DNA of 64,000 bases from Iocasia fonsfrigidae. Lineage in GTDB: Bacteria > Bacillota > Halanaerobiia > Halanaerobiales > DTU029. The position numbers and the translations under genes are program-made. Numbering within the stretch: the first letter of the stretch is position 1; each line of letters starts with the position of its first letter. Positions 44,084-53,404 of the stretch are shown piece by piece. The stretch is from positions 476,137-540,136 of the forward strand of contig NZ_CP046640.1 of NCBI RefSeq assembly GCF_017751145.1, written 5' to 3'. A model generated the notes under the pieces. That model saw nothing but the letters and a program-made list of their open reading frames with translations, did not search any database and was not told the DNA's origin.

Positions 44084-45304
44084 GTGATTATAATTAAAAA
44101 AATAACGTTTGCTGGTGCTTATGGAATTAACAGTATTGGTGATGAGGCAGGGGCTTTTTTTATTGCTAATAGCTTGAGAGAGATTTATAATGAGAAGATT
44201 TTTTTTTCTATTTTAGATAGGCATGCTAATTTAAAACAATATGAACAATATGCCTTTAAATCTGTTCAAAATTTAGAGTATAATAGTAAAGAGGAGAGTA
44301 TAGGAAAATGGTTTAGGGGATTTAATTATGGAGATGATAAAGGGGTTTTAATAAATATTGTTAAAGAAATAAAGAACAGTGATTTATTAATAATTGGATT
44401 AGGAAATTTATTGTTAGATATTACTATAGATTTATTTCGAGGTCCAATTCCATATTATGAGGTTTTAAGTCGGATTGCTACTTTACATGAAGTGCCAATT
44501 ATGTTATATGGTTTATCTATTGGACCTTTGAGTACGGAATATGGTAAATTATTAACTAAATCAATATTAAAACAAGCAACTATAAAAACAGTTAGGGACA
44601 AAAAATCTTTAGCTTTAATTAAAAAGTTAGGGATTAATAATAGCGATGTACATCTGCTTCCTGATCCAGTAGTAGGTATCAAAGCTAATAAAATTGATAA
44701 ATCAATAAAAAGAAAATATATTGGTGTTTCAGTTAGGAGTCTAGCATATAAAGGGGATGAGGAACTTAATAAAAGATATGAAAAAAGCATCTTAAAGATA
44801 GTTCAATATTTCCTTGGTTATCTTGATTTTGAAGTAGTTTTTATTCCTCATTGTACTTATGAATTTGGGGGAGATGAACAAAATGATATTATTATTTCCA
44901 AAAGAATTTTAGAACAATTAACTAATAAAGATAGGGCTTCTGTATTATCTAAAGAAAAAGCGAGATCAATACCAGATGTGTTAAATGTTTATTCAAAGTG
45001 TGCATTTTCTATTTCTACCAGATTACATTCTAATATTTTTGCAGCTATAACATCAACACCGATGATCTCTATTAATTATAACCCTAAAGTTAAAGGATTT
45101 ATTGAGTGGTTAGGTCTACAGGACTATTGTTTAGAATTAAATGACGTAGATTATAGTAATCTAAAAGAAAAAGTTGAAAATTTAATTGGTAAAATTGATA
45201 TAGAAAGAGAAATAATTAAAAATAAGATTTTAGAAGGAAAAGAAGAGACAGATGAATATATAAATTTAGTAGTTGATATTTTGGAAGGAGCTACTAATAT
45301 ATGA
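44084..45304 (+). CDS. Polysaccharide pyruvyl transferase-family protein
   Basis: A 406-residue protein of the CsaB/WcaK-like family (GT-B fold). It has FAGAYGINSIGDEAGAFFI at the start, DLLIIGLGNLLLDI, YGLSIGPLSTEYGK, RDKKSLALIKKLGI, and STRLHSNIFAAITSTPMISINYNPKVKGF near the end, which is the signature SxRxH...P region. Members add pyruvate ketals to sugars, but some have other transfer roles. GTG 44084 overlaps the ribosome binding site AAAAGGAG; an ATT at 44093 would be better spaced, so the true start is uncertain. The last four bases overlap the ATG of the ATP-grasp gene, indicating coupling. Confidence 0.8.
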   Translation: MIIIKKITFAGAYGINSIGDEAGAFFIANSLREIYNEKIFFSILDRHANLKQYEQYAFKSVQNLEYNSKEESIGKWFRGFNYGDDKGVLINIVKEIKNSDLLIIGLGNLLLDITIDLFRGPIPYYEVLSRIATLHEVPIMLYGLSIGPLSTEYGKLLTKSILKQATIKTVRDKKSLALIKKLGINNSDVHLLPDPVVGIKANKIDKSIKRKYIGVSVRSLAYKGDEELNKRYEKSILKIVQYFLGYLDFEVVFIPHCTYEFGGDEQNDIIISKRILEQLTNKDRASVLSKEKARSIPDVLNVYSKCAFSISTRLHSNIFAAITSTPMISINYNPKVKGFIEWLGLQDYCLELNDVDYSNLKEKVENLIGKIDIEREIIKNKILEGKEETDEYINLVVDILEGATNI

Positions 45305-46539
45305 AAGAAAATAAGAGCATTTTGATTATTGGAGCGGGAGAAGGTCAATTGCCTGCAATAAAGCAAGCTAAAGATATGGGCTTATATGTAGTTTCTGTAG
45401 ATTATAATCCTAATTCTATTGGGTTTAAGTATTCTGATGAATATAAGGTAATAAGTACTAAAGATATAGATAGAGTTGTTGATTTTGCTGTTAAATTTAA
45501 TAAAAGAAAAATCCTAAATGGTGTAATGACCTGTGGGGCTGAGGTGGCAGAAACTGTATCAGCAGTAGCCGATAGTTTGAAGTTACCGGGAGTTCCTGTG
45601 GAAGTAGCTAAAAATGCTACAGATAAACTTAGAAGAATTCAGATTTTTAAAGAACAAGAAGTACCTTCTCCTGATTTTTTCTATATTAATTCAATTAATG
45701 ATATTGAAAAATTTAACAATAAAATTAATTATCCTGTGGTAGTCAAACCTATAGATAAAGCAGGAGCTAAAGGTGTAAAACGATGTAATAATTATTTAGA
45801 TTTAAAAGAAAATATTAAAGAAGCTCAATCCTCATCAGGTAATCCTACTATTTTAATAGAAGAATATTTTGCAGGTCCTGAGATTAGTACAGAAGCTATA
45901 GTTTATAATGGTAAAATATATACAACAGGATTTGCTGACCGTAATTATGATAAAAAGAAATTATTTGCACCATATTTTATTGAAGATGGCCATACTATTC
46001 CTTCAGTATTATCTGAAGAAATGCAGGAAAAAGTAATTTCAGTTACTGAAAAAGCAATTAAAGCTTTAGGGATTAAATGGGGGGTGGCAAAAGGTGATAT
46101 TATTATTCATGATGGTGAACCAAGGGTTTTAGAGATGGCTGCTAGGCTAAGTGGAGGAAGATTTGCTACTGATATGGTTCCTTTAGCTACAGGTATTGAT
46201 ATAGTTAAAGTGTTAATAAAGATTAGTATTGGTGAAGAGATCAATCCTGAAGAGGAATTAACTCCTAAATTCAATAAAGGTGCTGCTCAAAGATTTTTTT
46301 TGCATACAGATTCTGGAGTTGTTAAATGTTTGGAAGGAATTACAGAAGCTAGAAATAGTAGAGGTATATATGATTTAGCAATTGAAAAAAATATTAAGAA
46401 AGGTGATAAAATAGAAATAATTAGAAGTCATCATGATAGATTATTGCATGTGATTGCAACGGGAAAGGATAGGAAAGAAGCTGTTAATAATGCTGAAAAT
46501 GCTATTTCAAAAATAAAGATTAAATTTACCAAAGAATAA
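45301..46539 (+). CDS. ATP-grasp ligase
   Basis: A 412-residue protein of the ATP-grasp carboxylate-amine ligase superfamily. The N-terminal Rossmann domain has LIIGAGEGQLPAIKQAKDMG. The ATP-binding domain has YPVVVKPIDKAGAKGV (about 142), ILIEEYFAGPEISTEA, and the metal-binding VLEMAARLSGG (about 276). These enzymes join an acid to an amine using ATP. In this island it could add an amino acid or acyl group to an amino sugar; the substrate is unknown. ATG overlaps the previous stop (ATGA). It is 12 bases from the oxidoreductase gene, forming a tight three-gene unit. Confidence 0.85.
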   Translation: MKENKSILIIGAGEGQLPAIKQAKDMGLYVVSVDYNPNSIGFKYSDEYKVISTKDIDRVVDFAVKFNKRKILNGVMTCGAEVAETVSAVADSLKLPGVPVEVAKNATDKLRRIQIFKEQEVPSPDFFYINSINDIEKFNNKINYPVVVKPIDKAGAKGVKRCNNYLDLKENIKEAQSSSGNPTILIEEYFAGPEISTEAIVYNGKIYTTGFADRNYDKKKLFAPYFIEDGHTIPSVLSEEMQEKVISVTEKAIKALGIKWGVAKGDIIIHDGEPRVLEMAARLSGGRFATDMVPLATGIDIVKVLIKISIGEEINPEEELTPKFNKGAAQRFFLHTDSGVVKCLEGITEARNSRGIYDLAIEKNIKKGDKIEIIRSHHDRLLHVIATGKDRKEAVNNAENAISKIKIKFTKE

Positions 46540-46551
46540 TGGAGGTATATA

Positions 46552-47730
46552 ATGGTTGATGTACTTATCATAGGAGCAGGAATGTATGTTTGTGGAAGAG
46601 GAACAGATACTTATGGAACGATATTGCCTGCAGTAATGGAAGCAAAAAAACAAGGATATGTAGGAAAAATATCAGTAGTTTCTACCTGTAAGAAGTCGGT
46701 TGGTTTTCTTAGCCAAAAATTAAAAGAAATAAATAGACTAATGGGTACAAATATTAATATAGATACTTATCCAAAGGAAGGAAAAGATAGATTTTCTTAT
46801 CGAAATGCTTTAGATAATTTAAGTGACGGTAGTTGTGTAATTTTATCAGTTCCTGACCATTTGCACTATCAAATTGCTAAAGAGCTAATTGAAGCTAAGA
46901 AAAATAATTTAGTGGTAAAACCATTAACATCAAAAGTAGATGAAAATATAGAATTAATAAAATTAGCAAATAAAAATAATGTATATGGAGCTGTAGAATT
47001 TCATAAGAGATATGACTTGGCAAATTTAAAAGTTAAAAAAATTATTAATGATGGAAATATAGGCGATTTATTATATACGATAGTAGAATATAGCCAAAGA
47101 AAGATTATGCCAGAAGAAATGTTTAAAAATTGGATAAAAGAAACAAATATATTTCAATATTTAGCTGTTCATTATGTTGATATAATTTATTTTATCACAA
47201 GGGCTAAACCGCTTAGAGTATCAGCGGTTGGACAGATGAATTCGTTAGCTAATAAAGGAATTAATACATATGATTCTATTCAAGCAATATTAGAGTGGGA
47301 AAATACTGAAGGTAAACTTTTTACATCAACATTTTTGGTCAATTGGATTGACCCTTCTCAAACTTCTGCTATGTCTTATCAGTCGATTAAATTCATTGGT
47401 ACTGAAGGGAGATATGAAAGCGACCAAAAAAATCGAGGAAATCAAGTAATTACTGAAGATGGTATTGAAGATATTAACCCTTACTTTACCCAAATTTATC
47501 CAACTGCAGAGGGTTTTGAAGAATTTAGAGGTTATGGAATTGATAGTATTTTGACATTCATTAAAGACTGTAATGATTTAAATAACAAGGAAGTAAGTGT
47601 AAATGAACTACAAAGTAAAAGACCTTCATTTAGTGAAGCTCTTATATCTACTGCTGTTGTTGAAGCAACAAACAGAAGTCTAATGGACAATGGAAGATGG
47701 AAAAAAATAGAATTGCCTGTTGTAAAATAA
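46552..47730 (+). CDS. Gfo/Idh/MocA-family oxidoreductase
   Basis: A 392-residue NAD(P)-dependent sugar oxidoreductase-like protein. It has VLIIGAGMYVCGRGT at the nucleotide-binding start, ILSVPDHLHYQIAKELIEAKKNNLVVKPLT (family motif, with VKP in place of the common EKP), and an IQYLAVHYVD-type segment before the substrate domain (here FQYLAVHYVDIIYF). The N-terminal loop is longer than usual, with an insertion after the first glycine motif. It probably oxidises or reduces a ring carbon of a glycan precursor. It starts ATG 46552 after GGAGG. The neighbours are ATP-grasp and GH57-like genes. Confidence 0.82.
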   Translation: MVDVLIIGAGMYVCGRGTDTYGTILPAVMEAKKQGYVGKISVVSTCKKSVGFLSQKLKEINRLMGTNINIDTYPKEGKDRFSYRNALDNLSDGSCVILSVPDHLHYQIAKELIEAKKNNLVVKPLTSKVDENIELIKLANKNNVYGAVEFHKRYDLANLKVKKIINDGNIGDLLYTIVEYSQRKIMPEEMFKNWIKETNIFQYLAVHYVDIIYFITRAKPLRVSAVGQMNSLANKGINTYDSIQAILEWENTEGKLFTSTFLVNWIDPSQTSAMSYQSIKFIGTEGRYESDQKNRGNQVITEDGIEDINPYFTQIYPTAEGFEEFRGYGIDSILTFIKDCNDLNNKEVSVNELQSKRPSFSEALISTAVVEATNRSLMDNGRWKKIELPVVK

Positions 47731-47755
47731 TTATACTTAATTAAGGGGATTTTCT

Positions 47756-50041
47756 ATGAAAAAATTATACCTATATACTGCATTTCATTTTAATTTAGCT
47801 TTTTCCTCTATTCCCGAAGAACAATATCCATTAGTAATAGATTATTGTTACTGGCCCATATTAGAACTTTTAGAAGAATTCCCAGAGCTTAAGTTGGGCC
47901 TGGAATTTTCCGGTGAGACTTTAGAGGCTATTGCTAAAATTGATCATACTTATATTGAACAGTTAAAAGAACATATAGGAAATGGACAGGCTGAATTAAT
48001 AGGGGCAGGCTATAGTCAAATAATTGCACCATTGTGGCCAGAAAAAATCAACTTTAAAAATTTAGCCATAGGGAATAAAGTATATAAAGATCTTTTGGGT
48101 TTAACACCCAAAAGTGCCTATATTAATGAACAGATTTTTTCAAATGGAAATGTAGATTTATATCTAGAAAATGGATATGAGAATATAATCATGGAGTTTA
48201 ATAATAGTGCAATTTATAATAACTTTGCTAAAGAAGTCCCTTATCAGTCTCACAAACTAAAAGGAGAGATTGGGGAAATAAATTTAGTATGGAATAATTC
48301 TATAGCTTTTCAAAAGTTTCAGCAGTATATATTTGCTTGGATAGAGAAAGAGGAATATTTAGATTATATATTATCACATTATAATTCTGAAGGAGATAGG
48401 AGTTTTCTATTATATGGTTCTGATGTAGAGATATTTGATTATAAGCCAGGAGACTATGATTATCGTTTCTTTAGTCAGAGTAATAAAGAGATTAAAAAAA
48501 TATATGATTTAATAGATACCTTACTTAAAAATGAAAAAGTAGAATTAGTAATACCTAATTATGTAGCAGAGAATTTTAATTCAGATCAAATTATTGAACT
48601 TGGGACAAGCGAGTACCCTTTAATATGTAAAAAGCAACCTAAGTATAATGCAGTACGATGGGCTGTTTCAGGAATTGAAGATACAAAGATTAATACTAAA
48701 TGCTATCAAATATATAATAAAATAAATCAGAATGAATTTATTAATCCAGATAATATCGGTAGTAATGAATGGAAGGAAATGGTCTATTTATGTGGTAGTG
48801 ATTTTAGAACTAAAACTACCGAAGATAAGATATCAATGTTTCATGAAAAAGCAGGAGCTATTTCTCAAAAGTTAGATAAAAATATTAACTATTATAAAAG
48901 TCGAAATTCTAAAGAAGAAGAAATTTTTATTATTAATTTTAACAAAGAGCTTTGGTCAGAAGGTTTGCCTTATGAAGTAAAGTTAAAATTTGATAAAGGG
49001 AAATTTTATTATAATGATTTAAATGTTTTAGCAGACGGTAAAGAAATATTATTTCAATTAGAGCAAGTAGAATTTTATAGAGATAATAGTATTAGAACTT
49101 GTGTTTTGGCACTTGCTTTACCCCAAATATTACCAGGAGAGAAAATAAAGATACATATTATAGAAGGGGAAGCAAATTTTCGGCTGCCGGAAGTAAAATT
49201 GGATGGAAATAGAATTATTACAGATCAAGTAAATATATCCTTTCTAGACCGTAAACCAGGTATAATTGAAGGATTGTCATTTCCTCAAATTGATAATCAA
49301 TTGGTTCTTGGAACTATTCCTCATGGTTATTATGACCATATTAAATATTCGCCAGATTTTTTTTCTGGACATACCATAATAAGAGATACAAATCTAAAGA
49401 AAATTACAGATTTAGATAATAGTGAAATTATATACCCAGATGATTTAAATAGATATCCTGTTAGAATTCCTGTAAAATCAAAAATCAAGGGAGACTTTGG
49501 TGTTTTGTGGAAGGTTTATTATATCTACACTACTCTAGCTAAAGTAGATATAAGTTATTATTTTAGATTTAATGATTTAAACCCTATTTATTTTCGCACT
49601 GGTATTTTTACTGTGAATCCAGAATTTTTTAATTTCCAGAATTTAAAATATACAACTATAAATGGAGGAAAAGAAGAAAAATATAAATTTGGAAAAATGT
49701 CATTTGATCATACTGAGATGGTGAGTTTAGATATTTCGGCTAATACATCTTTAGGGGCAACAGAAGGATGGGTTAGTATTGAGGATAATTTAAAAGGGGT
49801 TGTTTTTTGGCATGATAATTCAGAGTTATACAGTGTTCCTATGTTAAGCTATAAAAATTTAAGTGATAATTATTTTTTAAGAATAACCCATTCTATTTCT
49901 GAAAGTGATGATACTGGTCGTATATTTTGGAGAGGGCATAGTAAGTGTAGATTTAGTATTAGCGGATTTGATATTAGAAATAGACAAAGACATTTAGAAA
50001 AGATTAGTCTTTATAATAAAGGTTTGTTAGTTATACAATAG
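47756..50041 (+). CDS. GH57-like glycoside hydrolase family protein
   Basis: A 761-residue cytoplasmic protein without signal peptide. The N-terminal 300 residues resemble the GH57/GH38 (beta/alpha)7 domain: YLYTAFHFNLAFSSIP, LGLEFSGETLEAI, AELIGAGYSQIIAPLWP, SAYINEQIFSNG and FLLYGSDVEIF. The C-terminal 450 residues look beta-rich, as in the domain following GH57/38 catalytic barrels. In an anabolic gene cluster it may trim or transglycosylate an intracellular oligosaccharide (inference). ATG 47756 follows AAGGGG. It is placed 25 bases after the oxidoreductase gene and just before pseC. Family membership is seen from motifs only. Confidence 0.6.
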   Translation: MKKLYLYTAFHFNLAFSSIPEEQYPLVIDYCYWPILELLEEFPELKLGLEFSGETLEAIAKIDHTYIEQLKEHIGNGQAELIGAGYSQIIAPLWPEKINFKNLAIGNKVYKDLLGLTPKSAYINEQIFSNGNVDLYLENGYENIIMEFNNSAIYNNFAKEVPYQSHKLKGEIGEINLVWNNSIAFQKFQQYIFAWIEKEEYLDYILSHYNSEGDRSFLLYGSDVEIFDYKPGDYDYRFFSQSNKEIKKIYDLIDTLLKNEKVELVIPNYVAENFNSDQIIELGTSEYPLICKKQPKYNAVRWAVSGIEDTKINTKCYQIYNKINQNEFINPDNIGSNEWKEMVYLCGSDFRTKTTEDKISMFHEKAGAISQKLDKNINYYKSRNSKEEEIFIINFNKELWSEGLPYEVKLKFDKGKFYYNDLNVLADGKEILFQLEQVEFYRDNSIRTCVLALALPQILPGEKIKIHIIEGEANFRLPEVKLDGNRIITDQVNISFLDRKPGIIEGLSFPQIDNQLVLGTIPHGYYDHIKYSPDFFSGHTIIRDTNLKKITDLDNSEIIYPDDLNRYPVRIPVKSKIKGDFGVLWKVYYIYTTLAKVDISYYFRFNDLNPIYFRTGIFTVNPEFFNFQNLKYTTINGGKEEKYKFGKMSFDHTEMVSLDISANTSLGATEGWVSIEDNLKGVVFWHDNSELYSVPMLSYKNLSDNYFLRITHSISESDDTGRIFWRGHSKCRFSISGFDIRNRQRHLEKISLYNKGLLVIQ

Positions 50042-50075
50042 GTTTTACTTGATTAGGAGGGCTGAGGATATAAAA

Positions 50076-51251
50076 ATGTGTAATGAGAGTATAAGGAATG
50101 AGTTTTTACCATATGGTCGACAATGTTTGGATAAAAATGATATTAAGTCGGTTGTAGATGTATTAAAAGGGGATTGGTTAACTACTGGACCGAAGATCAA
50201 AGAATTTGAAGAGAAAGTAGCAGATTATTGTAACACTGAATATGCTGTGGCTGTTTCAAATGGAACGGCTGCTTTACACGCTGCTTGTTTTGCAGCTGGG
50301 ATCAGTAATGGAGATGAAGTGATTACTACACCGCTGACTTTTGCAGCTAGTGCTAATTGTATTCTTTATCAAAGAGCTAAACCGATATTTGTTGATATTG
50401 ATCCTAAAACATATAATATTAATCCCCAAAAAATTAGGGAGAAAATAACTTCTAAAACTAAGGCTATCATTCCTGTGGATTATACAGGTCGACCAGTATT
50501 TATAGATGAGATTATGAAAATAGCTAGAGAATATAATCTTCTTGTTATTGAAGATGCAGCTCATTCTATTGGAGCAAAATATAAAAAGAAAAAGGTTGGT
50601 AGTTTAGCTGATATGACAACCTTTAGTTTTCATCCTGTTAAACATATTACTACTGGAGAGGGGGGAATGATTCTTACAAATGATAAAGAATCTTATAATA
50701 GACTGAAAAAATTTAGAACTCATGGCATAGTTAAGGGTAAAGATGTTAAAAATCAAGAAGAAGGTCCCTGGTTTTATGAACAGCTAGAATTAGGATATAA
50801 TTATCGCATGACAGATATACAGGCAGCATTAGGAATTTCACAATTGGAGAAGATTGATCAGTTTATAGATAGGCGTAAAGCGATAGTAAAGAGGTATAAT
50901 GATGCTTTCCATGATTTTGATTTATTGGAGATACCTTTTCAAACTAAAGATATAAAGTCCAGTTGGCATTTATATGTGGTTAAGTTAAATTTAGAGAAAT
51001 TGACTGTAAGCCGGAAGGAGATTTTTGAAGTATTGAGAAAAGAGAAATTGGGTGTTAATGTTCATTATATACCTGTTTACTATCATCCGTATTATCAAAA
51101 TTTAGGCTATAAAAAAGGGATTTGCCCTGTAGCAGAAGATTTGTATGAAAGGATTATTACTTTACCTTTGTTTCCTCAAATGAAGAGTCAAGATGTAGAA
51201 GATGTAATTAAGATTGTATATAAAGTCTTAAACAATTATCGAAAATATTGA
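50076..51251 (+). CDS. pseC: PseC-like UDP-sugar aminotransferase (DegT family)
   Basis: A 391-residue PLP enzyme. FLPYGRQCLDKNDIKSVVDV and LKGDWLTTGPKIKEFE are typical of PseC, which aminates the keto product of PseB at C4. Also visible are VAVSNGTAALHAAC, IEDAAHSIGA and the PLP-lysine region FSFHPVKHITTGEGGM (about 190). ATG 50076 follows GAGGAT by 6 bases; a TTG at 50049 is in frame but lies before the AGGAGG. It is the last gene of the island, about 12 kb from pseB, with the unusual ATP-grasp/oxidoreductase/GH57 genes between. Confidence 0.9.
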   Translation: MCNESIRNEFLPYGRQCLDKNDIKSVVDVLKGDWLTTGPKIKEFEEKVADYCNTEYAVAVSNGTAALHAACFAAGISNGDEVITTPLTFAASANCILYQRAKPIFVDIDPKTYNINPQKIREKITSKTKAIIPVDYTGRPVFIDEIMKIAREYNLLVIEDAAHSIGAKYKKKKVGSLADMTTFSFHPVKHITTGEGGMILTNDKESYNRLKKFRTHGIVKGKDVKNQEEGPWFYEQLELGYNYRMTDIQAALGISQLEKIDQFIDRRKAIVKRYNDAFHDFDLLEIPFQTKDIKSSWHLYVVKLNLEKLTVSRKEIFEVLRKEKLGVNVHYIPVYYHPYYQNLGYKKGICPVAEDLYERIITLPLFPQMKSQDVEDVIKIVYKVLNNYRKY

Positions 51252-51388
51252 TTAATATGGAGGGTGTATTATAAAATGAGTATTTAGCAAATAATCTAAA
51301 TTAAAGTTAAGTTTACTGAGTAAGTTTTTTGTGATTTAGAAACTAAATAGTTTATTTAAGTAGACTTTAAAAGAGAGGAGAATTTTTA

Positions 51389-51583
51389 ATGGAAATAATT
51401 GATTCATATCAACAGGATATAGCCAGTATCAAACAGGCCCTGGGGGTAAGTTCTTTAAGGCAGGCTATGCATCAGGATGCTGCTACTGTGGACAAGCTTC
51501 TGGAAGGTATGGAAGAAGGTAGTGAAGCAGTAAGGAGTGCAGTAGGGTCACATCTTGGTAATTATGTAGATGTATTAGTGTGA
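51389..51583 (+). CDS. yjfB: YjfB-family putative motility protein
   Basis: A 64-residue cytoplasmic protein. SYQQDIASIKQALGVSSLRQAMHQDAATVDKLLEGM fits the short YjfB family found under sigma-D control in Bacillus; its function is not established. ATG 51389 follows GAGAGGAG. It has its own terminator and lies between the glycan island and the cyclase gene. The 51252-51388 gap upstream shows only AT-rich sequence, no clear promoter. Confidence 0.75.
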   Translation: MEIIDSYQQDIASIKQALGVSSLRQAMHQDAATVDKLLEGMEEGSEAVRSAVGSHLGNYVDVLV

Positions 51584-51601
51584 AACAAAAAGATTTGCTA
51601 G

Positions 51602-51635
51602 AACCACTACTTGTTAAGGAAGTAGTGGTTTTTTC
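51602..51635 (+). terminator. Rho-independent terminator after yjfB
   Basis: AACCACTACTT and AAGTAGTGGTT form an 11-base perfect stem around GTTAAGG, with TTTTT following. Confidence 0.92.
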
Positions 51636-51723
51636 ATAAAAGCAAAAGAAAGGCAAACTGATTACTCATTAGACTTAGATCAACTGATTCAAGAAAAATA
51701 GAAGAAAGTAATGATTTCAAAAA

Positions 51724-51756
51724 AAGCCAACAGGGTTAACCTTGTTGGCTTTTTTG
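51724..51756 (+). terminator. Second Rho-independent terminator
   Basis: AAGCCAACAGGG and CCTTGTTGGCTT pair around TTAA, followed by TTTT. No intact gene lies between this and the terminator at 51602; a stretch reading QTDYSLDLDQLIQEK then stop (about 51653-51702) has no start codon and may be a remnant. Confidence 0.88.
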
Positions 51757-51860
51757 CTAAGTTGCCTGTGTTATTGTATAATTATAAGTAAACAGCTTAA
51801 AAATAATGTGTTTTTGCATAATATTAGGGCTTTTTGAGGATACAATTTAGTTGAAATATC

Positions 51861-51869
51861 TGGTATAAT
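51861..51869 (+). promoter_or_regulatory. Extended -10 promoter element before the cyclase gene
   Basis: TGGTATAAT is a perfect extended -10; no good -35 is visible. The GTG start lies 28 bases further on. Confidence 0.5.
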
Positions 51870-51896
51870 TAGACAGTACAGCAGGGAGGATGGCTT

Positions 51897-53141
51897 GTGA
51901 AGTTTTTCGACAGGAACTTAGTTAAAATGTTTCTTTTTTCTCTTTTAACTTGTACCTTGCTTTATGTTACATATGGTTTAGGATTTGAAGTTTTTTTAAA
52001 GTATAAAAGCTTTATACAGTATAGTCTATATTTTGTTTTTCTAATTGGTTTTATTTTGAGTGTCTTTTTCAATAAGAGTAGGGTCTTTTTCATCCTATTA
52101 CTGTTTTTTTTGCTTAACATATTTCTCGGCCCTGTGGGTTATGAACTATTGAAAGGGGCAGGGGCTTTTTTTCTCCCATTTTCTATTGTTTTCTTTATTA
52201 TAAGTATAAATATTATTATTGTCTCTTTTTATCGGGAAAGGGGGATATTTACTACCTGGGGATTAAGGCGTATTTTTATTATTTTTGGACAGTTATATAT
52301 TCTTTATCTGCTAGTTACAAATAAATCCCTATATCAAGGTTTGCTGAGCTGTCTTAATAGTGACTTTTTATATCTGGGATTTCTGCAGAATCATTTTCAG
52401 GCTGCTGAGTTTTTAGTAGTATTATGGCTGTTGGCTTTTCTTGTCTTATTAGTTAAAGGTTTGGAACAGGCTGAAGATTATGCTTTTTTGTTTTTGCTTA
52501 TACAGCTTTTTGTAACTATGTTTTTCCTGAAGGAATATCCCGGGATTTTACTATTGAAGTTTGCCTTTTTGTCTGTCCTGGCGCTTAATATAGCTATGAT
52601 CAAGGATTTTTACTCAATGGCTTATCATGATGAGTTAACAGGCCTTCCTGCTAGAAGGGCTCTGCGTGAGGAGTTGTTGAAACTGGGTAATAGTTATTCC
52701 ATAGCCATGTTAGATATTGACTTTTTTAAGAAGTTTAATGACAAATATGGTCATGATATTGGTGACCAGGTCTTAAAAATGGTGGCTGCTATGATGAAAA
52801 GGACAAAGGGGGGAGCCAGGGTATTTAGATATGGGGGCGAGGAATTTACCATCGTCTTTGCTGGTAAGGGTGTTAAAGAGGCCTATGATTATTTAGAGGA
52901 ACTGCGCAGGGATATTGCTGATCATCCCTTTATTATCAGGAGTAAAAAGAGACCCCCCCAAAAACCTGATCAGGGTAAAAAGACGTCTTATCCGGCAGGC
53001 ACGGAAAAGACTAAGATTACAGTGAGTATAGGTGTTGCTGAGAAAAAGGCTAGTCATGATAATGCTGCTGAAGTTATTAAGGAGGCTGATCAGGCCTTAT
53101 ATAGGGCAAAGAAAAAGGGAAGAAATAGAGTTGAGTATTAA
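51897..53141 (+). CDS. Membrane-bound diguanylate cyclase (GGDEF)
   Basis: A 414-residue protein. Residues 1-235 contain about seven or eight hydrophobic helices, an integral membrane sensor of unknown ligand. The GGDEF domain follows: DELTGLPARRALREEL (about 248), AMLDIDFFKKFNDKYGHDIGD and the active-site RYGGEEF (about 313), then KITVSIGVAEKK and YRAKKKGRN. No RxxD inhibition site stands before GGEEF. It makes cyclic di-GMP, which usually suppresses motility. GTG 51897 follows AGGGAGGATGG. It lies between yjfB and cheY; the HD-GYP sensor at 9273 could oppose it. Confidence 0.9.
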   Translation: MKFFDRNLVKMFLFSLLTCTLLYVTYGLGFEVFLKYKSFIQYSLYFVFLIGFILSVFFNKSRVFFILLLFFLLNIFLGPVGYELLKGAGAFFLPFSIVFFIISINIIIVSFYRERGIFTTWGLRRIFIIFGQLYILYLLVTNKSLYQGLLSCLNSDFLYLGFLQNHFQAAEFLVVLWLLAFLVLLVKGLEQAEDYAFLFLLIQLFVTMFFLKEYPGILLLKFAFLSVLALNIAMIKDFYSMAYHDELTGLPARRALREELLKLGNSYSIAMLDIDFFKKFNDKYGHDIGDQVLKMVAAMMKRTKGGARVFRYGGEEFTIVFAGKGVKEAYDYLEELRRDIADHPFIIRSKKRPPQKPDQGKKTSYPAGTEKTKITVSIGVAEKKASHDNAAEVIKEADQALYRAKKKGRNRVEY

Positions 53142-53199
53142 TCTTGTTTAATTAACTGTCCGCTAATAAGACAAACAACAAATATATTCGCCTAATTAG

Positions 53200-53294
53200 T
53201 GTTATAATTTTAAAGCTAAATAGATAATGACACTTATTGTAGTTAAGAGGAGGGAGTTAATTAGTTATTATCTCTTATTTTCCTGAAATAAGAG
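53200..53294 (+). promoter_or_regulatory. Leader of the cheY-flagellar operon: extended -10 and hairpin
   Basis: TGTTATAAT (53200-53208) is a perfect extended -10 element. Further down, CTCTTATTT and AAATAAGAG (53272-53294) form a 9-base stem around TCCTG. No known riboswitch motif was recognised in the 53142-53404 gap. Confidence 0.4.
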
Positions 53295-53404
53295 GATTAA
53301 TTAATATTTTTTGCAGGATTTCCAGGTAAAAAAGAGAATTATAAATATTAAAAGGGATAAGAATAAGGAAATTAAGTGTTTGAAGGATTAAGGGGGGATT
53401 GTGC

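Noticed and set aside
51653-51702. Short frame reading QTDYSLDLDQLIQEK between two terminators
   Set aside because: It has no start codon or ribosome binding site and is too short to assign; noted only as a possible remnant.
53142-53404. Cyclic di-GMP riboswitch before cheY
   Set aside because: I looked for the conserved GEMM core motifs around a GAAA loop and did not see them; only a simple 9-base hairpin is present.
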